Source: Thereva unica
Taxonomy: Eukaryota; Arthropoda; Insecta; Diptera; Therevidae
DNA: 64,000 nucleotides
Assembly (NCBI GenBank): GCA_949987705.1
Contig: OX465281.1
Location: 177,458,516 to 177,522,515 of the forward strand
Reading direction: 5' to 3'
Within the stretch, counting starts at the first letter, position 1, and each line of letters starts with the position of its first letter. The notes under the pieces are model-generated. The model ran no database searches. It was not told where the DNA came from and saw only the letters and a list, made by a program, of their open reading frames with translations. The position numbers and the translations under genes are program-made. Below are positions 45,427 through 55,919 of the stretch, in pieces.

Positions 45427-46705
45427 ATTATGGCGTTTTTTCGTCTATTTTGACTGGACTACTTCAAACATTCGTATTGCTGCAGTTTCCTTAAGTCAGT
45501 GCTCGACCTGCACCTGGGTGACTTATAGAAATGCTTTTCCACCTAACTTTAACTAAAATGATTCTACCAAGGTTAAGAATTATTGGCATAATTTATGAAA
45601 TTTTAATCTATCACGCTTTAAAAAATAAAGGTAAAAGTTTGAATTTATTTTCAACATTGGTAGCTGTGCGGCCATGAAGCTGCTACTGCAAGGGCGGATT
45701 TGGGGGAATGAGTTTTGAGGCGTGACGAGGTATATTTTGATCACAATGGTGAGCGATACCAACTGACGATTCAGAACCGTGTTCTTGCCACGTTTGAATA
45801 AATGGTTTAAGGTCAAGAATGCTTAAGAGCACCTTAGGTCAAGTTCAATGCTTGTAACATCTGGGGGTGAGTGTGGTTCTCTTTATGGATAAAGCCAATG
45901 GGCACTTTTAGCTGAATGTAGCGAAATGACTTTTAATAACATTTTTGGTGATTTGAAATAATTTTATGAGTGATGGAAATTAAGTTACAGCAAAAAGTTT
46001 TTAATGTGCATCTTTAATCTATCCCATCTTATACCAATCTATAAAACTTAGGCTGAAAGATGGTTTATAGGTGGAATATATTCATAATGAAACAAAAGAG
46101 TCTGCCTTCTTTTCGAATGATTCACTCTGTCATGATTACGTTAAGTTATTTATCATTCCATATGATTAGGAAAGATCTATCATCATTTCTAGTACTTTGT
46201 TAAATCCATCAAGAAGAACCCACTTCATCCACCACCTGTCCTTTTGTTTGAAAAGAGAGATTTGCAAAGGGGGGAAAATTCCTTTGGAATTAGTAATTCA
46301 TCGGGTATTCTGATGAAGTGACAAATATGTTTTCTCATGTGTTAACCTGCTTTCGATTTTCGAAATTAGCTGTTGTATGTCAAGATTACATTTTGCATGC
46401 TTCGAAAAGAATACAATTTTTAATTTTTAATGGAATAGAAACACAATCGAGTTAAAGCAGAGTTCCCCGATATAGCTGATAATAGCCGCGTTCTTTTTAC
46501 ACCGTGATCCAGATCAGATCAGCCGAGCATAAAAGAACGGACTTGGATCATGGAAGAAATTTAATTTTTTGCAGTTGTAGTTCCGATTTTTGATATGTTC
46601 TGTCGCAATATATATCAGTCTCTAAAACTTATTAAAAATATTTCTGATTTAAAAAGAATTTAAAAAAATGTATAATTGACTTCCAAATTTTTCTTATATT
46701 TATTA
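45427..46705. other. No gene recognised
   Basis: AT-rich sequence with only one small frame (45580-45816, minus) lacking any domain. Confidence 0.45.
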
Positions 46706-46760
46706 CTAGCAAAAACCCGCGTGCCTTGCCGAATTTTCACAGATATCCTACTCGAATTTT
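46706..46760 (-). mobile_element. Helitron-like 3' terminus
   Basis: Minus strand ends GGCACGCGGGTTTTTGCTAG followed by T. The same terminal sequence ends the Helitron at 59905-62066. The matching TC-starting 5' end was not found, so the full extent is unknown. Confidence 0.6.
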
Positions 46761-47346
46761 CACAGATATCTCTTATTTACACTTATTAATTTCCACTTTA
46801 ATTTAAAAAATCACAGATTGGGAAAAAAAATAAAATTCAAAATTATCTCAATAAATTCACGCTAAATCACCAAATCAATTAAAACAATTTTTTTTCTATA
46901 ACCAAGGTTAAACTGCTTCGTCACAAAATCACTTCGTTACGAAACAAAACTCGATCATTCAAAGCCTTCTTCAAGACTAAAGTGTTGAATGAAATACTCT
47001 AGCTTCCTTTAAAGTGTACCGTTACAATAATTGGCAGAACCTTGTTTTAAATATCCTATTCATAGACTTCTTTTTAACCCATCATAAAAAACAGGTACTC
47101 GTTTTTTTATTGCCATTCCTGGAAGGCCGAATTTTCGACCCAAAACAATACCTGAACATTCACCTGTTTACCTAATTTCTCTTGTAGGATAATATGGCAT
47201 GCGACTTTTGTATTTACATTGTTTGCGGTTTCCTTTTTTAATATTGTAAATTGTCTACTGAAATTGAGGTTTTGGAAGTTCCCTTTGCTATGCATACTTC
47301 TTTATTTCTATAAAATGGAATCCCAATTACGGCTCGCTAGTATATG
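46761..47346. other. No gene recognised
   Basis: Possibly the body of the Helitron-like element at 46706. A CTAGT occurs at 47337 next to the gypsy insertion site. Nothing coding. Confidence 0.4.
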
Positions 47347-47351
47347 TATAT

Positions 47352-47905
47352 TGAAATGGGGGACGTACTAACTTTTGCGTCTTTCCTCATCTCATTGCAA
47401 TATATAAGTGATATATGTATATATATTGCCAATAAAAACTTTTATTTCACATATTTTATATTAATATTATTCTTTTATTTAATACGTTTATTTAACATTT
47501 ATCTATTATTATATTTAATAGTTTTTTGATTTTACTAGTTTAAGATTTTTCTATTTTTTTATTATGTCACACCGAAATTACATAACGGTTTTTAATTATA
47601 CAACTTATTATAGGAGACTTCCTTATCGAATCAACTCCTAACTAATACTCTTACAAAAATTCAAAATAATTTTTAATATCACAATATTTGTGTGGCTATG
47701 TTTTTAAAATTGATTCTGTGTACAGTGTATACATACGTGATATGACAATCTAAATTCCCCAAGTGTATTTAATAGTAGTAGTGAGAATCCAAATTGTGAC
47801 GTAACCAAAAACACTGTGCTTAAAATTATTAGAATAGAAACTGAGTGGATACTTGAATAAAACTTATTACAACGAAACGCGTATATACAAGTAGCGACTG
47901 CTACA
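47352..47905 (-). repeat. 3' LTR of the gypsy element
   Basis: 554 bp; on the minus strand it starts TGTAGCAGTCGCTAC and ends CCCCCATTTCA. Differs from the other LTR by one substitution (near 47494) and one A indel (near 47576), as far as I could align by eye. Confidence 0.95.
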
Positions 47906-47918
47906 TAACTCCCCCTTC
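47906..47918 (-). promoter_or_regulatory. Polypurine tract
   Basis: Minus strand reads GAAGGGGGAGTTA directly before the 3' LTR, the expected plus-strand DNA primer site. Confidence 0.8.
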
Positions 47919-47995
47919 AGCGCGAGCGTCCATGAATGTACTATCATACTTTATTTTAATATTTAATTACTCAAAAAAAAAAAAAAATTTTAATT

Positions 47996-48692
47996 TTATA
48001 ACCGAAATGAAACCTTTTTCTTTGAACTTCTAGTTACTGGTTTTTCATTGACTTCCTTTTTTTCAATAAAGGCGGGTTTTAATCTATCAATTGATACTAC
48101 CGTTATTTTTCCGTTGACGTCAATCGTGAAATTTTTTTTATTTATCTTAATAATTTTAAAAGGACCTTCATAAGGATCCTGCAAGGATCCCCTACTTCTA
48201 TCTGTCCTCAAAAACACGAATTCGCAATCTTCTAAGTCTTTTGGAACATAGAAATTTCTTCTTTGATCCCGAGAATCTGTTGGCACGATGTTCCTCATGT
48301 GATCTCGTAATTGTTCTACTAGGTCTGTTGGATCTGATACTTGGTGTGGATCCCTCACAAAGAATTCTCCGGGGATACGTAATGTTTGACCATAAACTAA
48401 TTCAGCCGGACTACACTTAAGATCCTCCTTAACTGTTGTTCTTAAACCTAGTAATATAGCTGGGATGTGCAACAACCAATTTGGATTAGACATCTTAGCT
48501 CTAAGAGATGCTTTTAACTGTCTGTGTAGCCTCTCCACCATTCCGTTTGATTGTGGGTGATACGCCGTTGTTCGAATCCTATGGGTTCCTAATAATTTTG
48601 AAAATTCCTCAAAAAGTTTTCCTTCAAATTGACCTCCTTGGTCCGTAGTAACTGTCAATGGAATCCCAAATCTCGGAAAATATTGCTCATAT
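47996..48692 (-). pseudogene. Gypsy pol: integrase C-terminal half
   Basis: From the gap edge the frame reads YEQYFPRFGIPLTVTTDQGG, then TTAYHPQSNGMVERLHRQLK with the catalytic Glu, and ends with DPYEGPFKIIKI and SIDRLKPAF, the GPY/F-type tail. The stop lies at about 47996. It joins the 49997-49740 half once the nested insertion is ignored. The insertion separates the two catalytic parts. Confidence 0.9.
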
Positions 48693-48892
48693 NNNNNNNN
48701 NNNNNNNNNNNNNNNNNNNNNNNNNNNNNNNNNNNNNNNNNNNNNNNNNNNNNNNNNNNNNNNNNNNNNNNNNNNNNNNNNNNNNNNNNNNNNNNNNNNN
48801 NNNNNNNNNNNNNNNNNNNNNNNNNNNNNNNNNNNNNNNNNNNNNNNNNNNNNNNNNNNNNNNNNNNNNNNNNNNNNNNNNNNNNNNNNNNN
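48693..48892. other. Assembly gap of 200 N
   Basis: Exactly 200 undetermined bases at the junction between integrase and the nested insertion. The inner end of that insertion and its target duplication are hidden here. Confidence 0.98.
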
Positions 48893-49450
48893 GAAATGAT
48901 ATCGGCACTATTTTGATATACGTTTGGCCTGCTTTCGGATTTTTGAGAAGTAACACGGTTTTTATATTCGCATTGATTATGTTGCCTGTACACATGAGTC
49001 CGAAATGTTAATTTATATTCAAACCATTTACAGCAATTTTCTATCGGGCATTGTATTTTATTGCCAAAATTTAAATGATTTGCGCAATGTTTTAAATGGC
49101 CTTTTAAATCATGTGTTTTAAAATTGCACGAAAAAACACTACATACTATATTTTGTATTATTTCTTCGCTTTTCTTCTGAATGCTTTCTAAACCAATGCG
49201 CTTGATAGTTTCGATACGAAGATAACAATACACCGCACTCAGCCCACAAGCACTTAAATTCGCCAAATTTCCTGGTACGGTGCTTATACAAATGTTGGTT
49301 ATACTTTTTAATCGTATTCGATTCAAAATTGCACATACGACAAGACAACATTTTACCTTTAACAGATAATTTATTTGCTTTTAAAAGAAAAAAACACAAT
49401 CCGCACGCCAGCACACCTTCGCCTGAACAAATTCCTTCACGAAATGACAA
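48893..49450 (-). pseudogene. C2H2 zinc-finger protein of the nested transposon
   Basis: Frame 49450-49139 has CRMCNFESNTIKKYNQHLYKH then CLWAECGVLLSSYRNYQAHW. A second frame runs from about 49190 to the gap with CSVFSCNFKTHDLKGHLKHC and CPIENCCKWFEYKLTFRTHV. These are serial C2H2 fingers of the kind found at the start of some transposon-linked proteins. A frameshift separates the two frames. No transposase domain is visible before the gap. Confidence 0.65.
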
Positions 49451-49741
49451 TTCCCTAACATTTGGTATAAATATGAGAAATTACGTCGTAGATGTACGTC
49501 AGTTTGATGTAATTTTCCATATTCCTGTGCACGTTTACGCCAATTTGGTGTAAAATCACACAAAATTTACAAAATTGACTGAATATTACACCATAAGTTT
49601 AAAAATGATGTAATTTTACACTTTTTTGTTGGATTACACCAAAAATTTGTACTTTTACGATTGTAATCAATTTTTCCACAGAAGCAAATGTAAAATTGCA
49701 CTTAAGCTTAGGGTAAGTTTACACTCAGTTTTTAGAGTGTA
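48893..49741 (-). mobile_element. Nested DNA transposon fragment, CACTC end
   Basis: The integrase reading breaks at about 49741, where the minus strand begins ACACTCTAAAAACTGAGTG, followed by reiterated GTGTAAA and GGTGTAAT motifs. The CACTC-type end and the zinc-finger ORF are compatible with an animal CACTA (EnSpm/CMC) transposon, but the other end is in the gap, so the class is tentative. Confidence 0.55.
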
Positions 49742-51278
49742 ATGTCTTGACTACTATGCTGGCTGTGATACTCTTTAGTGGGTATACTTCCGGCCACCTA
49801 GTGAATCGATCCACTACGGTTAACAAGTATACGAATCCTTCCACCGGATGCAATGGGCCTACCAAATCTACATGGATGTGTTCAAACCTTCCCATAGGTA
49901 TCTGGAATTTTTGTATTGGAGATTTTGTATGTCTGTGGATTTTCGCTTTTTGACACGTTATACATGACTTCGCCCATAAATTAATATCAGTATTCATCCT
50001 AGGCCAAAAATATCATCTTGTAATTAATTTCCTTGTACCTCGTATTCCTGGATGTGATAAGTTATGGATTTTGTCAAATACGCTTCTTCGTAATATCTCT
50101 GGTACGAATGGACGATCTCTACTAGTGGAACACTCTAACCAGATTTTACTTTCTAAGAAAGGTACATCTGTTTCCACTAAAATGAATTTCGAACTTTTAT
50201 TTGGGTTTTCAATCAACTGTTTTAACTCTGTATCATCCTTTTGTGCTTCTGCGATAATGCTTAAATCTATTTGTTTTTCGCTAACCGCGTCACAATTGCT
50301 ATTTTCTACGGTTACCCGTGATAAAGTATCAGCTACTACATTTGATTCTCCCTTGAAGTATCTTATATCGGAGGTGGATTGGGTAACATAGTCTAATTGT
50401 CTTGCTTATCTTGGACTACTCTCCGCTTTGGTCCAAATTGCGGATGTTAAAGGTTTGTGATCCGTGAATACTGTAAATTCACGACCTTCCAAAAAATGTC
50501 TAAAGTGCTTAATACTTGAGTACATTGCCAAAAGCTCTCTGTCAAATGTAGAATACTTAATTTCTGCATTGCTTAATTTTCTGGAATAAAACGCTAAAGA
50601 TTCGCTTTCATTGTTGTTAATTTGTTCCAGCATTGCTCCAATCGCAATGTTTGATGCATCAACCGTCAACTTCAAAGTAGGATTCTCCGCTGGATGCACT
50701 AATAACGTTGCCGAAATAAAAGCCTTCTTCACTTTGACGAACGCGTCTTCGCATTCTTCCGTCCACTCAAAATTTTTTAAACTCTTAGGTTTTTTAAGCT
50801 CCCTAACTAAATGTATATGAATGGGGCTTAACAACTCTGCTAATCGTGGAATGAATCTGTGAAAGTAATTTACCATTCCTATGAATTGTTGAATCTGCTT
50901 AATGGAAGTAGGTGAAGGGAAATCCTGGATGAATTTAATTCTATTTTCAGAAGGAAGAATCCCGTCCTTCGTAATTTTGTGACTTAAAAATTCAATTTCA
51001 TGTACACCAAAAAGACATTTCCCTGGATTAATATTTATTCCATATTCTTCTAAACGGCCAAACACCTGCTCTAAGTGTTTCTTGTGCTCCTCCTTATTTT
51101 TGCTTGCAACCAATATATCGTCAATGTAGACAAAAACGAATTCCAAACCAGTTAAAACTCTATCCATAAATCTTTGGAAAGTTTGAGCAGCATTTCTAAG
51201 TCCAAAGGGCATTCGAGTAAATTCGAATAAACCGAAAGGTGTAGTTATCGCTGTCTTATAGATATCTTCCTCTGCCAT
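49740..51278 (-). pseudogene. Gypsy pol: RT, RNase H and integrase N-terminal half
   Basis: One frame with TAA at 50406-50408 and TGA near 50013-50015. RT: TPFGLFEFTRMPFGLRNA and the catalytic FVYIDDILVAS. RNase H: LTVDASNIAIGAMLEQ and FTVFTDHKPLTSA. Integrase: the HHCC zinc region (HNLSHPGIRGTRK, CITCQKAK) and the first catalytic Asp in HVDLVGPLHP, then VVDRFTRWPEVYPLKSI. The first stop looks like a C-to-T change in a conserved Gln codon. The gene breaks at the nested transposon. Confidence 0.9.
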
Positions 51279-52113
51279 AGGTATGGTAAGCTCTCACTAA
51301 ATCAATCTTCGAAAATATGGTACAACCATTCAAATTTAACGTAAAATTTTGAATGTGAGGAATCGGGTATCTGTCTGGAATTGTTATTGAGTTTAGTCTC
51401 CGGTAATCTCCGCATGGTCGCCAATCAGTGGAATCTTTCTTTGGAACCATGTGTAGTGCTGATGAGACTGATGACGAAGATGTTCTGCATAAGCCTAATT
51501 TTACCATGTGCTCGAATTCTAATTTAGCGATTTTAAATTTATTAGTGTCGAGTCTTCTAGGTCTTGAAAATGGTGGTTGACCTTTAGTAGTAATAGTATG
51601 CACTATATTATGTCGTACAGGTAAATCATAGCGTGGAGGTTGAGTTAGAGAGGGAAATCTAGCTAAAACATTACCATATTCACTATCAAAGGTACAATGC
51701 CTGGGTGAAGGAGAATCTGTTTTAATCATGATTCCATTAACTGTTAACTCGGTGTTACCATCTATTATTCTCTTATTTTTCAAATCAACCAGCAAATTGA
51801 ATTCAGAAAGAAAATCTGCGCCAATAATAGGTTTGTCGACGCTTGCTATAATGAACGGAAAAGTTAAATCTCGTCTTAATCCAAAGTCTATCTTGAGAAG
51901 TTTTTCTCCGTAAGTATGGATAATTGATCCGTTAGCTGCTGTAAGAATTAAATTTGGATTTCTCTTACATTTGCCACAATATGAATTCGGTATTACTGAT
52001 AATTCCGCTCCTGTATCAATTAGAAATTTAAGTTTATTTTCTTTATCGTAAATAAAAAGTCTATTAGATTTTTTTGGGGTATTATTTTTAAAACACGCTG
52101 AAGGGATATTTAG
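51256..52113 (-). pseudogene. Gypsy pol: protease and RT N-terminus
   Basis: The frame opens just after the -1 site at the end of gag. Protease has [12 protein letters not shown] and [13 protein letters not shown] starts with [20 protein letters not shown] and [20 protein letters not shown], then KIDLVRAYH. Right after this a frameshift near 51270 moves the reading to the frame of 51278-50406. No start codon is expected because pol is made as a gag-pol fusion. Confidence 0.9.
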
Positions 52114-52964
52114 TTTTTTTGATTATTATAGTTGCAAGGTTTAATACATCTTTTAGCCTTGTCGCCGAATTTAAAATGAAACCAACAAAATGGTCTATTA
52201 TTATTATTATTGTATTTCGACCTATCACGGCTTCTACTTCTAGACCTTGACCTGTGATGAAACTCATTATTCCTATTAAATGTAAGTTTCTTAATTAAAT
52301 CTGTTAAATTTTCAATTTTATTCTCTAAATCATTAACCTTCTTAGCATAATCAATGTTATTTATATTAATACATTTTTGGTTTATAAAAGGATTTGAAGA
52401 ACAATCATTGATTGATGAAGTATACTGAAATCTGGAACATTCGAAAATTTTATCTGCTAACGTTAGAATATCTTGAATGTTTTGTTTATCAGAGGACATC
52501 AATGCGATGTTAATACTAGGCGGTAATTTTCGCATCCAAAGTTTTCTAATCAGGTCCTTTCCTAAATTCGAAGATGTTCCTGCAAGTATCTCCATTGATC
52601 TATAAAATTCTGATGGTTTTCGATCTCCCATCTCAGAATTGCATAATAATTGTTCCAACTTTTTCTCTTCAGATTCAGTAAATCTTTGAATTAATGTTGT
52701 TTTTAATGCTTGGTATTTATTCTCCGATGGTGGGTTTTGAATGAAGTCCAATATATTCATTATTATCTCTAAAGGAAGAGCTTGGATGACATGTTCATAT
52801 TTAGTCTCATCCAGTCTAATTCCTTTCGAGTTAAATTGGCTTTCTGTTAAAATAAACCATGCTTCTGGGCATGGAGACCAGAAAGTTGGTAGCTTAACAG
52901 CCGATGCACTAATATTCTCATTATCAACGTGCATTCTTTCACTATCACCACCTTGGACACTCAT
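52110..52964 (-). CDS. gag: Gypsy Gag polyprotein, intact
   Basis: Open frame from ATG at 52964 (the frame opens at 53012 but with TTG) to TAA at 52110. It begins [10 protein letters not shown] and has a capsid-like [20 protein letters not shown] segment, an Arg/Ser-rich tract ([12 protein letters not shown]) and a zinc box [18 protein letters not shown] with C-x2-H-x9-C-x3-C spacing. That CHCC form is the hallmark of CsRn1-clade gypsy elements, instead of the usual CCHC knuckle. Gag forms the particle that packages element RNA. About 284 residues, uninterrupted. Confidence 0.9.
   Translation of the reverse strand: MSVQGGDSERMHVDNENISASAVKLPTFWSPCPEAWFILTESQFNSKGIRLDETKYEHVIQALPLEIIMNILDFIQNPPSENKYQALKTTLIQRFTESEEKKLEQLLCNSEMGDRKPSEFYRSMEILAGTSSNLGKDLIRKLWMRKLPPSINIALMSSDKQNIQDILTLADKIFECSRFQYTSSINDCSSNPFINQKCININNIDYAKKVNDLENKIENLTDLIKKLTFNRNNEFHHRSRSRSRSRDRSKYNNNNNRPFCWFHFKFGDKAKRCIKPCNYNNQKN
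52113..52119 (-). promoter_or_regulatory. Probable -1 ribosomal frameshift site A AAA AAC
   Basis: Minus strand AAAAAAC sits in the gag frame as A AAA AAC, directly before the gag TAA. The pol frame is the -1 frame and stays open from here into the protease. This is the classic slippery heptamer. A stimulatory structure was not assessed. Confidence 0.8.
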
Positions 52965-53499
52965 ATTAATCACAATTTTTTTTAAATAAAACTCGCGTAA
53001 AAAGAAGTTCAATAAAATTTCGACTTTACTTAAAAACTTCGCGATACTTTAAAATAACACCCGTGGACGTTCGCGAAAAGAGTCGATTAATACTCAAACT
53101 TAAATAAATTCCCGAAAATTTTATTCAAGTCTAACTTCCTAAAAAAAAAAAAATTTTTAGAGGAAAAATATTTGAAAGAGGAAATAAATTGAATTGTCAC
53201 CACTACTAAATTATGTAAGTGTAATGTTTTTTTTAGTGTAAGCAATTCCATACAATTTAAATTTTAAAATTAAAGAAAAATATTTAATTAAAATAAATAC
53301 TTGGTCTCCTTAATAAAAAAATGAACCTCTTCTTAAAATTTTTCACCAAATGCTTTTCTTTCTTGAATCTTCTTCTTTTCTTCGTAAAATTTTCAAAATT
53401 TTCTTCATATCTTCTTTCTTCATAAATTTTCTTTCATAAAAATTTTTTAAAATTCTTCTTTCTTCTTTTTTCTTTGAAAAATTTCTTCGTTCTTCTAAT

Positions 53500-53512
53500 G
53501 TCGGGGTCACCA
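53500..53512 (-). promoter_or_regulatory. Primer binding site, tRNA-Trp type
   Basis: Minus strand TGGTGACCCCGAC lies three bases inside the 5' LTR. It is complementary to the 13 nt at the 3' end, with CCA, of animal tRNA-Trp, the primer known for the CsRn1 clade. Confidence 0.75.
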
Positions 53513-53515
53513 ATA

Positions 53516-54070
53516 TGAAATGGGGGACGTACTAACTTTTGCGTCTTTCCTCATCTCATTGCAATATATAAGTGATATATGTATATATATTGCCAATAAA
53601 AACTTTTATTTCACATATTTTATATTAATATTATTCTTTTATTTAATACGTTTATTTAAGATTTATCTATTATTATATTTAATAGTTTTTTGATTTTACT
53701 AGTTTAAGATTTTTCTATTTTTTTATTATGTCACACCGAAAATTACATAACGGTTTTTAATTATACAACTTATTATAGGAGACTTCCTTATCGAATCAAC
53801 TCCTAACTAATACTCTTACAAAAATTCAAAATAATTTTTAATATCACAATATTTGTGTGGCTATGTTTTTAAAATTGATTCTGTGTACAGTGTATACATA
53901 CGTGATATGACAATCTAAATTCCCCAAGTGTATTTAATAGTAGTAGTGAGAATCCAAATTGTGACGTAACCAAAAACACTGTGCTTAAAATTATTAGAAT
54001 AGAAACTGAGTGGATACTTGAATAAAACTTATTACAACGAAACGCGTATATACAAGTAGCGACTGCTACA
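53516..54070 (-). repeat. 5' LTR of the gypsy element
   Basis: 555 bp, matching 47352-47905 almost exactly. The promoter is expected here but I did not assign a TATA box or start site. The 500 bp between the primer site and gag is T/C-rich and non-coding. Confidence 0.95.
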
Positions 54071-54075
54071 TATAT

Positions 54076-54702
54076 CAACAAAATAATTTTTTTTTTCGAG
54101 TGAAAAAGAAGCCAGAATCAGAAAGAATGCGTACCTATTATTACAATCAATAAAAATCCTTCATAGCGAGGAAAGTCAAAAAGTGGAAGTCATTTTTAAA
54201 AGAGTCGAAGTTTCAGAAGGAGTAGTATTTTCAAGGCCGATAATAAATATCGATGGCTGCCTTTCGAAACCTTATTCTCCTGTCGGATCAGACTGAAAAA
54301 CCAAAGGCGATAATCGGGAAAAATATATCCCTGATAGAGTACAAACTTTTTATCATTGCAATTGTAGACCTGAAAGAGCCTATTTAAATATCGATTGTTC
54401 CGTGAATGTTTCCTATAAAACGATCAGGATATTTTTTGGAATATCTAGATATTTAGATACAGGTCTGTCAAGTATACAATTCGAATGATCACTTGCTTTC
54501 CTTCTCCTATAGGTTAGACTAAAAAGTAACCCGGTAGTCGGACACGATAGTCGGTACCGATAATCGTATCTGATAGTCGTATTCGCCTAAAATATGGCCG
54601 CAAAAGTATTAAATCTTTTTGTGAAATTCCCATTGCAATACATACAGCCAACAATTTTAAAAATGGGTTTTGAAATCACAGACAGACACTCCAATTATAA
54701 TT

Positions 54703-54733
<31 letters not shown>

Positions 54734-54839
54734 AGATCGATAACCATATGAAACAGAACTATATTTTTAAATCACAGACAGACACGCCATTTACATTTAT
54801 ATAGATAGATAGATTTGAATGACGCCGCTCAAGTATTCT
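54076..54839. other. No gene; GATA-type microsatellite
   Basis: ATAG/GATA repeats at about 54700-54735 and again near 54800. The rest is unassigned. Confidence 0.55.
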
Positions 54840-55450
54840 ACTTGTCATATCCTTTTGTTTGGTACCCATATCGAGTGGGTTGTAAAGAAAAGGTGAGTCC
54901 GGCATAGTTGGTCGCCATTTTGAATTTATAATGACAAAAAATAGGTAATTGTACTCTAATTATCATCCCCTTTCATTTGATACCCATGTCGGGGATCGGC
55001 GAGCCCAATTGCGAAATTCACCCGCCATCTTGGAACCGCCATCTTGATTTTTTTACAAAGTGGTCAGATTACATTGTCACCCGAACTAAATATATGTGCA
55101 AAATTTGAATTTGAACGGTTATATGGAAGTGGGTCAAAATCAAGTTTTAAGTTTTGTCTACATACATACATCCATACATACATACAGATAGAGCTAATAT
55201 ACGGTGTATATAAATAGCCTAAAACATGCTCGCAAAAATACTGAATCTTCCAGTGAAAGTCCCATCCCGATCGGCCCAGCCGTTTCCGAGATTACCGCGG
55301 CCAAACAGACAGACATACAGACATACAGACATACAGACAGACAAAAATTTTAAAAATAGTGGATTTTGTTTTAATTACATGTAAATAACCAAAAAAACTT
55401 AAAAAAACATAATTATTTTGAAATTACAGACAGACACTCCAATTATATTT
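54840..55450 (-). repeat. Dispersed repeat with CATA and CAGA microsatellites
   Basis: Reverse partner of 40641-40900 up to about 55090, then GAAGTGGGTCAAAATCAAG (reverse-matching 37185), a CATA tract near 55160-55185 and a CAGACATA tract at 55308-55345. Such microsatellite-bearing units are often non-autonomous elements, but the ends were not defined. Confidence 0.65.
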
Positions 55451-55919
55451 ATATAGATTGATCTCCTTTCAATCCCCTCCAACTCACAGTACTGCTTCAA
55501 CAATATTAGACAAGCACGTGACAAACCTTGTTTTCATTTTCGTGTCTAATTCAATCAACCGGAATACCAAATTGCTTAATGCTTCCAAAACGGTATTATC
55601 TCTAACAAAACTTGCACTAACCTTCCTGCTCCCTCAAGATGTGACTCCTAATAGTAAATATCAAGAAATCAGCGTTTATGCAATTTTTTGCATCTATGCT
55701 ACCTGTTATCTGTTAAAGCCACTGCGGATCAAGGTTCTTAGAAGCCAAACATTGCTACCTGGTGTAGTGTTCCTACGCAGAAACTTTTCCGCGTTTATGC
55801 TATGACGTAGGGCTAGCTTTCACGGGCTTTAATGTATCTACTTAACCATTCAAAATTCCGATTATCGTAGATTATCATATACATACATATATGCAAACAT
55901 AGAGTATCATATATGTAGA
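55451..55919. other. No gene recognised
   Basis: One open frame (55458-55805) without any recognisable motif. Confidence 0.4.

Larger units (their letters stand above)
47352..54070 (-). mobile_element. Ty3/gypsy LTR retrotransposon, CsRn1-like
   Basis: Minus-strand element with LTRs at both ends, TATAT target duplications (47347-47351 and 54071-54075), gag, protease, RT, RNase H and integrase in gypsy order. The gag CHCC zinc box, the tRNA-Trp-type primer site and pol motifs fit the CsRn1 clade. A separate transposon and an assembly gap lie inside the integrase. The LTRs differ at only two places by eye, so the insertion is recent. Confidence 0.9.

Noticed and set aside
46706..47341. A complete Helitron between two CTAGT sites
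   Set aside because: The minus-strand 3' end is good, but the far side lacks a TC start or the ATATTATAAAT block, so only the terminus is called.
48629..49011. Open frames containing undetermined residues
   Set aside because: They exist only because the 200 N are read as open.
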